A stretch of DNA of 12,170 nucleotides from Elusimicrobia bacterium RIFCSPLOWO2_01_FULL_54_10 (GTDB lineage: Bacteria > Elusimicrobiota > Elusimicrobia > 2-02-FULL-39-32). Under the pieces are notes generated by a model. The model was given only the letters and a program-made list of their open reading frames with translations. It had not been told where the DNA came from and did no database searches. The position numbers were made by a program, and so were the translations under genes. The DNA is taken from assembly GCA_001799975.1 (NCBI GenBank), contig MGUQ01000008.1, positions 11,501-23,670 of the forward strand, given 5' to 3'. Positions 1-5,261 of this stretch are shown here, piece after piece; position 1 is the stretch's first letter; every line of letters begins with the position of its first letter.

Positions 1-550
1 CGGGAATGAATTTGAGCTCGCTCTCGGCCAGGTCCGTCATGGCGGTGACAGCCTTACGGGCTTCGGGTTCCTTATCTTTGAGCTTTTCGTTATAGAAGAT
101 CACAACCGAGCGGTTTTTGGCGGTGATTTTGAAATTGACCTGCTGCTGGGCTTTCTGTTGTTCCGCTCTCTGGCTTTCCGTGTTGTCCGGCTCTTTCTCC
201 TTGGCTACGTTTTTGGGCGCGGGAACCCCGGGAAGAAGAAACTTGGTTTCGCCGAGGGGGTTTTCATCCTTTTTCTGGGTTTTCTCGCCGGAACCTTCCT
301 TCCGCAGCACCTGTTTCAAGAGAGAAAGGGTGACGGAGGCCTTCACTTCCGACTGGTCCGGCCCGAAGATTTTGCCCAGGATGCTCTGAACCTGGGCCTC
401 GAGGTCCTTTTCCATGGTGCGCTGTTTTTCAAGCAGCTCAGTTTCGTTTGGGCCGTTTTCGGAATCCGCTGAGAATGTCTGAAGGGGGAACAAACAAAAA
501 GCCGCCCCAACCCCCAGGGTTAGGAAGGATTTTAACGCCGGGGATTTCAT
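1..550 (-). CDS. Secreted protein with FliF C-terminal-like (ring-building) segments, 3' end outside window
   Basis: Partial: 183 residues are visible and the frame is still open at base 1. A signal peptide is clear (basic start, hydrophobic residues 8-26, likely cut after FSA at 28). Residues 39-80 hold a charged helix and then ILGKIFGPDQSEVKASVTL, which resembles the part of FliF/YscJ-family proteins around 'ilGpgnvrvrVsadl'. A polar, low-complexity linker (about 84-137, rich in Lys, Glu and Gln) follows, then VNFKITAKNRSVVIFYNEKL (138-157), like the FliF strand 'ikrLSVAVlvd', and a helix at 160-180. The linker between the two halves is also typical of FliF. The family match is by eye and moderate. 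The start ATG (548-550) overlaps the stop of the upstream PorV-like gene as ATGA, with no Shine-Dalgarno, so coupled translation is likely. No transmembrane segment is seen besides the signal peptide, unlike true FliF. It may be a periplasmic ring or scaffold protein. Confidence 0.6.
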   Translation of the reverse strand, partial: MKSPALKSFLTLGVGAAFCLFPLQTFSADSENGPNETELLEKQRTMEKDLEAQVQSILGKIFGPDQSEVKASVTLSLLKQVLRKEGSGEKTQKKDENPLGETKFLLPGVPAPKNVAKEKEPDNTESQRAEQQKAQQQVNFKITAKNRSVVIFYNEKLKDKEPEARKAVTAMTDLAESELKFIP

Positions 551-2115
551 GGGATCTGTTGGAGGTATTGCTGGATGACAGTATCTGCGGGATCCAGCTC
601 GCTGGCTTTCTGCCAGACTTCCTTGGCTTTGTCCTTCTGCTCGATCAGGAAGAAGCAGGAACCCAGGCGCTTCAAGGCTTCCACGTTCTGAGGGTCCAGG
701 TCCAGGACTTCCTGGAGCAGGATGATGGCCTTGTCGTATTTGGCGTCGTAAATGGACTGGAGGGCGTCATAATTCTTCTGGTCGATATAAGAGAAGCCCT
801 TTCTCTTCTGGTCCAGCCGCTCGGTGAGTTTTTCGCGGGATTCTTTCTCGATGCGGTTCAAAAGCTGAAGGAGTTTCTCGTTGGTGGGGTCTTTTTCAAG
901 GTATGCGTAGCGCAGAGCGTTGATAGCGCTCTTGGTGTCTCCTTTCATGTAGTCGTTGACGGCGCGGCGGATGATGTTGGGCACTTCGCCGTCGCCCACG
1001 GCGGAGGGGAGAGTGGTCACCACGGTGGACAAACGGCCGGAGAGCACCCTCACGTCGTTGTTGGTGGGGTCGATGTCCAGCGATCGGTTCATACGGTCCA
1101 TTCCCAGCATAAAATTCCCTTGCGTGTAAGCGGCCACGCCTTCCTGATAAAGACGGCGCGCCGTGTTCTCGCGACGGGCGATCACGGACTTGCCGAACTT
1201 AAAGCTCGCCCCCATTCTTGTCGAAACACCGAAATCTGTCAAGCCCTGCGCCATGTCCAGGGTCATGCTGCGGATTTTGAAGCCCAGGCCGAAGCTGGAC
1301 CCCCGCAGTTCAGGGTTGCCTTCCACCCCGGCCCGCAGCACCACGAACCGCCACACCCAGTATTCCGTGCCCAGGTTCCATTCCATGACGTTGCGGGAGA
1401 AGTTCTGGGTGACATCCAGGGCCAGGATCATGCGGTCTTTCAGCCCTTTATAGGAATTGCCCACCTTGACCAGCAAGGGCAGGTTGTCGTCGGTGTCCCC
1501 AGTCTTTAAGGCAAAAATGTTCTGGAATCCGAAGGCCAGCTTGTATTTATCGTTGCCGGTGAGCGGATGGGAAATGACGGCTGCGTCCGCCGTCATAAAG
1601 GAATCGTTGGAGCTGTCCAGCTGGCGGGTGATCTGTTTCAAGGACATGCCCACGGCCAGGGTGTCGAGCACCTTTTTGCCGAAGCCGAAGGTGTAGGCGC
1701 TCTCTGCGGCGCCAAAATCGCCTTCTTCTTCCAGCTCGATGATTTCTCCGGCCGCGTTCCTTTCGATGGAGACCTTTTCAAAGCCTCCGGACTTAAGCTG
1801 GGTCATGTTGATGCCCCACACCCAGCCCTTGTTGGTGGGGTGCACATAGCTCAAAGTGGTCATGTTGGTCTGCTCCACCAGGGTGGCCTGCATGACGACC
1901 AGCTCCTTCTTTTCCAGCTGGGTCATGCCTGCGGGGTTCGAATAAACGCTTGTTGCATCGTCGGAGACTGCAAAGAACGCCCGGCCCATGGCGAGCGACC
2001 TTGCGCCTGCGCCGAACGACATGAACTGGGCCACCTGGCCGCCCGTGTCCTTGGCATGGAGCGGAGCCAAGGTCAAAAGGGTCGCGGCAAGGAGGAACCC
2101 GTTAAATTTTTTCAA
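547..2115 (-). CDS. PorV/PorQ (UPF0164)-family outer-membrane protein with C-terminal TPR region
   Basis: 522 aa. A signal peptide occupies residues 1-21 (cut after LHA). Residues 33-64 carry the PorV/PorQ family signature (GAGARSLAMGRAFFAVSDDA, then SVYSNPAGM), the start of a FadL-like beta-barrel that runs in alternating strands to about residue 310. The rest is helical TPR-like: ARRLYQEGVAAYTQGNF near 315-335 and a final good repeat pair at about 450-515 (DKAIILLQEVLDLDPQN, then DKAKEVWQKASELDP). In the family the barrel sits in the outer membrane; in type IX secretion PorV shuttles substrates, but many phyla have relatives of unknown role. The TPR tail would face the periplasm and could hold partner proteins, which is inference. 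The start is TTG (2113-2115), overlapping the stop of the FlgD-like gene as TTGA; it is the only start placing the signal peptide correctly, and the ribosome site is weak, so coupling is likely. Confidence 0.85.
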   Translation of the reverse strand: MKKFNGFLLAATLLTLAPLHAKDTGGQVAQFMSFGAGARSLAMGRAFFAVSDDATSVYSNPAGMTQLEKKELVVMQATLVEQTNMTTLSYVHPTNKGWVWGINMTQLKSGGFEKVSIERNAAGEIIELEEEGDFGAAESAYTFGFGKKVLDTLAVGMSLKQITRQLDSSNDSFMTADAAVISHPLTGNDKYKLAFGFQNIFALKTGDTDDNLPLLVKVGNSYKGLKDRMILALDVTQNFSRNVMEWNLGTEYWVWRFVVLRAGVEGNPELRGSSFGLGFKIRSMTLDMAQGLTDFGVSTRMGASFKFGKSVIARRENTARRLYQEGVAAYTQGNFMLGMDRMNRSLDIDPTNNDVRVLSGRLSTVVTTLPSAVGDGEVPNIIRRAVNDYMKGDTKSAINALRYAYLEKDPTNEKLLQLLNRIEKESREKLTERLDQKRKGFSYIDQKNYDALQSIYDAKYDKAIILLQEVLDLDPQNVEALKRLGSCFFLIEQKDKAKEVWQKASELDPADTVIQQYLQQIP

Positions 2116-2498
2116 TGAATGACCCCGATTTTGCGGATGGCCCTGGCGGGCTGATCGCCGTCCACGGTGACCTGGCAGACATAGCCGCCTTTGGCCACTT
2201 TCTGGCCCGTTTCATCCGTTCCGTCCCAGGAAATCCTATTTTGACCCTGCCGGGCTCCGGTGTCTCCGGGAGCGAAAACAAATTCCCGCACCCGGTAACC
2301 GAAAAGGTCGTAGATGCGCACTTTGACAGGCAAGTCCTGGGGGAGCTCATAGGCGATGAAGGTGGCTTCCGACCTGGAGTTGAAGGGATTGGGGTAGTTG
2401 GTGAGGCCTTCGAGGAGACTTCCCCGCTCGCCCACGGCAAACAAGGCCCCGCTCGTTAAGAGGGCCAGTGCCGCCAGAATGAACCACCTGTTTTTCAT
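2112..2498 (-). CDS. Small exported protein made of a single FlgD/T9SS-type Ig-like domain
   Basis: 128 aa. The signal peptide (1-21, cut after LFA) is followed almost at once by one domain of about 95 residues: NYPNPFN (34-40), a strand with IAYELPQDLPVKVRIYDLFG (48-67), then NRISWDGTDETGQKVAKGGY (87-106). These are the landmarks of the FlgD Ig-like and type IX sorting-domain family, normally found at the end of large secreted proteins; here it stands alone. Possible roles are an exported adaptor, a scaffold cap or a remnant of a larger protein, and the sequence does not decide. The start is well supported: ATG at 2496-2498 with GGGAG (2504-2508) 5 nt upstream. It is the first gene after the riboswitch-like leader and overlaps the PorV-like gene by 4 nt. 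Confidence 0.8.
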   Translation of the reverse strand: MKNRWFILAALALLTSGALFAVGERGSLLEGLTNYPNPFNSRSEATFIAYELPQDLPVKVRIYDLFGYRVREFVFAPGDTGARQGQNRISWDGTDETGQKVAKGGYVCQVTVDGDQPARAIRKIGVIH

Positions 2499-2519
2499 TC
2501 CATCTCCCTTTTCTCAAAC

Positions 2520-2553
2520 AAAAAACCGACGGTATCCACAGGATTCGTCGGTT
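2520..2553 (-). terminator. Intrinsic terminator of the riboswitch leader (T2)
   Basis: Read on the minus strand, AACCGACG (2553-2546) pairs with CGTCGGTT (2531-2524). An inner ATCC/GGAT stem (2541-2544 with 2534-2537) and a 3-nt loop follow, and the 3' arm ends in six T (2525-2520). It lies 12 nt before the GGGAG ribosome site of the FlgD-like gene and does not cover it. This fits control of transcription rather than translation. Confidence 0.8.
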
Positions 2554-2594
2554 ATGAGTTGCCAAAATAGGGCTGAGATTTCTCCCCCCTTTGT

Positions 2595-2712
2595 ATGCTT
2601 CGGCAACCCGGCCGACTTTCCTCTCTCGAGGTTAAGTCCCGTCTCCGCGACCAGCGGAGCCCCTTGCGGGGGGCTTTGCGTCCTCCGATTTCTCGGAGTT
2701 TGCCTTTATCGG
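2595..2712 (-). promoter_or_regulatory. c-di-GMP-I (GEMM)-like riboswitch aptamer with two extra hairpins
   Basis: On the minus strand the core begins GGCAAAC (2704-2698), then a 5-bp stem capped by a GAAA tetraloop (2692-2689), then GGACGCAAAGCC (2683-2672). This is the signature of the GEMM/c-di-GMP-I first domain. The 3' half has GACTTAACC (2638-2630), a hairpin with GAGA loop (2627-2624), AAAGTC (2619-2614) and GGCCGGGTTGCCG (2613-2601), matching the second conserved domain. Between the halves are two hairpins not in the usual aptamer: CCCC-GCAA-GGGG (2671-2660) and CTCCGC-TGGTC-GCGGAG (2659-2643). A terminator follows 48 nt downstream. The ligand is inferred from family resemblance; a cGAMP-type (GEMM-Ib) specificity cannot be excluded. 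Confidence 0.75.
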
Positions 2713-2720
2713 TCTTTTGT

Positions 2721-2732
2721 CAAAGATCTTTG
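2721..2732. repeat. 12-bp perfect palindrome upstream of the aptamer
   Basis: CAAAGATCTTTG reads identically on both strands. It lies about 17 nt upstream of the aptamer core in the transcribed leader. It might be a protein-binding site or a small RNA stem; nothing in the sequence decides. Confidence 0.45.
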
Positions 2733-2753
2733 TTCCTTTCCGTCGGTTTTTTA

Positions 2754-2836
2754 GGGCTTTCCAAGCAATAAAAAAAGCCGCCGGAACGACAAGCCGGTGG
2801 CTCCATTGAAATGAATCTGACTACTATGGAAAGCCC
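2754..2836. repeat. 10-bp inverted repeat enclosing terminator T1 (arms 2754-2763 and 2827-2836)
   Basis: GGGCTTTCCA (2754-2763) and TGGAAAGCCC (2827-2836) are perfect reverse complements. The promoter-distal arm sits one base from the 13-bp arm at 2740-2752. In RNA the two arms can form a helix around T1, but only after the polymerase has read through it. Confidence 0.65.
2770..2802 (-). terminator. Intrinsic terminator-like hairpin in the early leader (T1)
   Basis: On the minus strand AGCC-A-CCGG (2802-2794) pairs with CCGG-C-GGCT (2784-2776) around a 9-nt loop, with one A/C mismatch, followed by seven T (2776-2770). It could end transcripts coming from suhB and would also cut RNA started at the promoter just upstream, leaving a product of about 75 nt. 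Confidence 0.75.
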
Positions 2837-2851
2837 CCGACTTACCCAACA

Positions 2852-2880
2852 AATTTAACAGGGGAACGGGGTTTTGTCAA
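2852..2880 (-). promoter_or_regulatory. Sigma70-type promoter for the riboswitch leader and envelope operon
   Basis: TTGACA (2880-2875), a 17-bp spacer and TAAATT (2857-2852) on the minus strand, a near-consensus promoter. The start point is predicted near 2845-2846. It lies 42 bp past the suhB stop, so the envelope operon has its own promoter. ACGGGG (2866-2871) and CCCCGT (2892-2897) form a 6-bp inverted repeat around the -35 box, a possible operator. Confidence 0.75.
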
Positions 2881-2922
2881 GGGTAAAATCTCCCCGTCTA
2901 AAAATACATTAAAAAGACCATT

Positions 2923-3705
2923 CTATAGGCTATTTGATAGTACTTTAACGAGTTTTTTGTGGATGTTTGGATTGGACGCCAAAGTCTGTGCCGGAAGGCT
3001 CACATTGACCCGTCCTCCCCTGAAGTTGGTCACCCTTCCGCCAGCCTCAGCCACGATGAGGGAACCCGCCGCCATGTCCCAGGGTTTCAAGTTGAACTCC
3101 CAATAGCCCTCAAAGCGTCCGCAGGCCACATAAGCCAGGTCGATGGCGGCAGCACCCAGCCGTCGGACGCCGCGGCATTTCTGCATGAAGGCCTGCACGA
3201 ACTTCAGATAATATTTTGCCTTCTTTTGGCGGTCATACGGGAAGCCGGTGACCAGCAAACTGTCTATGAGGGAGCCAGTTTTGGAGACATGAATCCTCTT
3301 GCCGTTTAAAAATGCCCCCTTGCCTTTCTCCGCGAAAAAGAGCTCACTCAGCACAGGATTATAGATTCCACCTATGACGATTTCGCCTTGATATTCCAAT
3401 CCGATTGAGACACAAAAGAAGGGGATATTATGGGCAAAGTTCGTGGTGCCGTCCAGGGGATCGATGATCCAACGATAGGGAGAGCGGCTTTTTACGGCGT
3501 CTTGCTCTTCTGTGAGAAGCCCGTGGTCCGGGAAAGCTTTGAGGATGATTTTGCGGATGGCGCGGTCGGCGGCCATGTCGGTTTCGGTGACCAGGCTCAC
3601 GGCGGATTTCTTGCGGATGCTGTGGGTTTTGCCGTAGCCATTTTTGATGATTTTTCCGCCGGCTTTGAGACAAGTGAACAAAGTGAATTTCAGTTTGGGG
3701 TTCAT
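2923..3705 (-). CDS. suhB: Inositol-monophosphatase family phosphatase
   Basis: 260 aa, the usual length for the family. Mg2+-dependent phosphatases of this fold hydrolyse inositol phosphates or related sugar phosphates; SuhB also takes part in rRNA transcription antitermination in some bacteria. The metal-site motifs are intact: TEE (65-67), WIIDPLDGTTNF (79-90, with D82 and D85) and WDMAAGSLIVAEAGG (209-223, with D210). The enzyme is expected in the cytoplasm. The start ATG (3703-3705) has AGGA (3711-3714) 5 nt upstream and overlaps the hemD stop as ATGA, so it is the last gene of ksgA-hemD-suhB. The exact substrate is not visible in the sequence, and members acting on other sugar bisphosphates are similar, so the symbol is a family-level call. 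Transcripts probably end at T1 (2770-2802), as no terminator lies closer. Confidence 0.9.
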   Translation of the reverse strand: MNPKLKFTLFTCLKAGGKIIKNGYGKTHSIRKKSAVSLVTETDMAADRAIRKIILKAFPDHGLLTEEQDAVKSRSPYRWIIDPLDGTTNFAHNIPFFCVSIGLEYQGEIVIGGIYNPVLSELFFAEKGKGAFLNGKRIHVSKTGSLIDSLLVTGFPYDRQKKAKYYLKFVQAFMQKCRGVRRLGAAAIDLAYVACGRFEGYWEFNLKPWDMAAGSLIVAEAGGRVTNFRGGRVNVSLPAQTLASNPNIHKKLVKVLSNSL

Positions 3706-4448
3706 AAGTGTCCTTTACGATAGTATTTTAAAATGGCTTGAGCGAGATGCTGAGTCGTGGGTTTTTTTGCGACGATGGCAGGCTTCCAGCCATGCGACAA
3801 AAGCGCTTGCGTGGTTATGGGGCCGATGCTGGCCGCGGTGATCTGTTTGTGCGGAATGCGGCCCGCGGCTTTGAAAAAATTGTGCACGGTGGAAGCGGAT
3901 GTGAAGGTGACGCAATCGACAGCGCTTTTAAGTGCCTTCCGCAGCTGCGCTGCCCCCCGGGCGTCAAGGACGGTTTTATAGGTTTCGGGCGCGTCCACTG
4001 CAGCGCCGCGGCGACGGAGCTCCCGTGGAAGGATCTCACGCGCGTCTTTCGCCCTGGGAATTAAAATTCTTTTTCCTCGCACGGACGGCATGGTCTTCAA
4101 GATCGATTCCGCCACAAAATTTTTGGACATCAGGGTCACTTTAATCCCCAGTTTTTTCATGGAAGCGGCTGTCCCCGGCCCGATGGCGCAGGTTTTACTG
4201 CGCACCGGTTTGCGGCGGAGCCTTTTGGCGAAGCTTTCGACGGCATTGGCGCTGGTGAAAATGAGCCAGTCGTAGCTCTCAAGTTTCCGCACCGCCCGAT
4301 CAAGCGGTTTATAACTGGCGGGAGCGGCAATGAGGATGGTGGGGCAAATCAAAACCCGGGCGCCCATGCGTCGAAGAGCGCCTGCAAAACCGGAGGCTTG
4401 CCCTCTGGCGCGGGTGACGGCGATGAAAACGCCTTTAAGGGCGGCCAT
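3702..4448 (-). CDS. hemD: Uroporphyrinogen-III synthase
   Basis: 248 aa from ATG 4446-4448. HemD closes and rearranges hydroxymethylbilane to uroporphyrinogen III, the branch point to heme, siroheme and cobalamin. Sequence similarity in this family is low, but its landmarks are here: an N-terminal VTRARGQASGFAGALRRMGA (residues 9-28), YDWLIFTSANAVESF, AIGPGTAASMKKLGI, ILIPRAKDAREILPRELRRRG, CVTFTSASTVHNFF and AASIGPITTQALLSHGW, in the right order for the two-lobed fold. The frame is open further upstream to 4670, but that part lies over ksgA and is low in sense, so the internal ATG is preferred. It overlaps the ksgA end by 14 nt and has no clear ribosome site, pointing to coupled translation. 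No other tetrapyrrole gene is nearby. Confidence 0.85.
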   Translation of the reverse strand: MAALKGVFIAVTRARGQASGFAGALRRMGARVLICPTILIAAPASYKPLDRAVRKLESYDWLIFTSANAVESFAKRLRRKPVRSKTCAIGPGTAASMKKLGIKVTLMSKNFVAESILKTMPSVRGKRILIPRAKDAREILPRELRRRGAAVDAPETYKTVLDARGAAQLRKALKSAVDCVTFTSASTVHNFFKAAGRIPHKQITAASIGPITTQALLSHGWKPAIVAKKPTTQHLAQAILKYYRKGHL

Positions 4449-5226
4449 GTAAAATGCGGGCCAAACGGGCGAAATCATCGACGGAAAATGTCTCGGCGCG
4501 GGCTGTGGGTGAAAGTCCGCAGCGCAGGAGGGCCGAGCGCGCGGATTCTGCCGAAATTTTAAGCGAGTTGGCCAGTGAATTGGCTGCCATCTTGCGCCTC
4601 TGGGCAAAGGCGGCCTTGGCGGTGGCAAAGAAAATGCCTTCCTCATCAGGCGCAAAGCGAGGCTCGGCAAGGGGTTTCAGCCGAATGACGCTGGACATTA
4701 CTTTGGGCGGCGGCTTGAAAGCGCCGGGGGCCACATTGAAGGTTTTTTCCGCCGAGCTGCGCGACTGCACGCTAACAGTGAGCACGCTGTAGTCTTTGCT
4801 CCCGGGAGCAGAACAGATGCGGTCGGCCACTTCTTTTTGCACCATGAAAACGGCCAGATCCCAGCCGGACCACTCCAGAATTTTTTGCAGGATGGGAGAG
4901 GTGACCGCATAGGGCAAGTTGCCGATGATTTTAATTTTGCCGTTCAAGTCGCCCAAGTCCTGCGGCAGTTTCATGTCCAGAAAATCGGAGTGGATGACGC
5001 GGAAGCTGGCATGGGCTGCCCATTTTTTTGAGAGGGTTTCGGCAAGCAGGCTGTCGATTTCCACGACGGTCAGGCGTGCATTTTCCCGCAGGAGAATGTC
5101 CGTGAGAATGCCGCGCCCCGGCCCGATTTCGAGCACGGAGTCTCCGGGTTTGATGCCCAGCTCCCCCACGATTTTTTGCGCAATCGAGGACTGCACGAGA
5201 AAGTTCTGGCTATACCGCGTTCCCAT
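4435..5226 (-). CDS. rsmA: 16S rRNA (adenine-N6,N6)-dimethyltransferase
   Basis: 263 aa (E. coli KsgA has 273). The enzyme dimethylates two adjacent adenines in the 3'-end hairpin of 16S rRNA during 30S assembly, using S-adenosylmethionine. Seen: N-terminal RYSQNFL (4-10, the family's GQNFL), SAM motif EIGPGRG (33-39), VVEID (54-58), catalytic NLPY (103-106), and a C-terminal domain with FKPPPKVMSSVIRL and AFAQRRKM. The frame is open to 5331, and an ATG at 5238 is possible. ATG 5226 is preferred because it fits the family start and because a promoter -10 box lies at 5234-5239, just before it, making the 5238 ATG part of the promoter. There is no Shine-Dalgarno, so the mRNA may be leaderless. 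Also called ksgA. First gene of ksgA-hemD-suhB. Confidence 0.93.
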   Translation of the reverse strand: MGTRYSQNFLVQSSIAQKIVGELGIKPGDSVLEIGPGRGILTDILLRENARLTVVEIDSLLAETLSKKWAAHASFRVIHSDFLDMKLPQDLGDLNGKIKIIGNLPYAVTSPILQKILEWSGWDLAVFMVQKEVADRICSAPGSKDYSVLTVSVQSRSSAEKTFNVAPGAFKPPPKVMSSVIRLKPLAEPRFAPDEEGIFFATAKAAFAQRRKMAANSLANSLKISAESARSALLRCGLSPTARAETFSVDDFARLARILHGRP

Positions 5227-5233
5227 ATTTATT

Positions 5234-5261
5234 ATCATAGAATAAATGAGAAACCTTCCAA
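5234..5261 (-). promoter_or_regulatory. Candidate promoter giving a leaderless ksgA/rsmA mRNA
   Basis: On the minus strand, TTGGAA (5261-5256), a 16-bp spacer and TATGAT (5239-5234). Starting about 7 nt past the -10 box puts the first RNA base at 5226-5227, on the ATG itself. The -35 box is 4/6 to consensus. It lies inside the first codons of the divergent plus-strand gene. Confidence 0.5.

Larger units (their letters stand above)
2520..2752. repeat. 13-bp inverted repeat bracketing the aptamer (arms 2520-2532 and 2740-2752)
   Basis: AAAAAACCGACGG at 2520-2532 is the exact reverse complement of 2740-2752. In the minus-strand RNA the upstream arm could pair with the 3' arm and U-tract of terminator T2, competing with the terminator stem. 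The repeat encloses the whole GEMM-like aptamer, which suggests that it belongs to the switching mechanism (inference). Confidence 0.7.

Noticed and set aside
448..1509. Long plus-strand open frame (353 codons)
   Set aside because: It is antisense to the PorV-TPR gene, whose protein has a signal peptide, a family motif and TPRs. The plus-strand translation is rich in His/Gly/Val with no recognisable motif.
2695..2723. TTGACA on the minus strand at 2723-2718 as a second promoter
   Set aside because: No -10 box at 16-18 nt: the position falls within the aptamer's GGCAAAC segment and reads unlike TATAAT.
2398..2754. Plus-strand open frame across the leader region
   Set aside because: It runs across the riboswitch, terminator T2 and the start of the FlgD-like gene on the other strand, and its protein has no motif.
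4449..4670. N-terminal extension of hemD by 74 residues
   Set aside because: The stretch lies over the ksgA coding sequence and reads as Pro/Arg-rich nonsense; HemD homology starts at the internal ATG at 4448.
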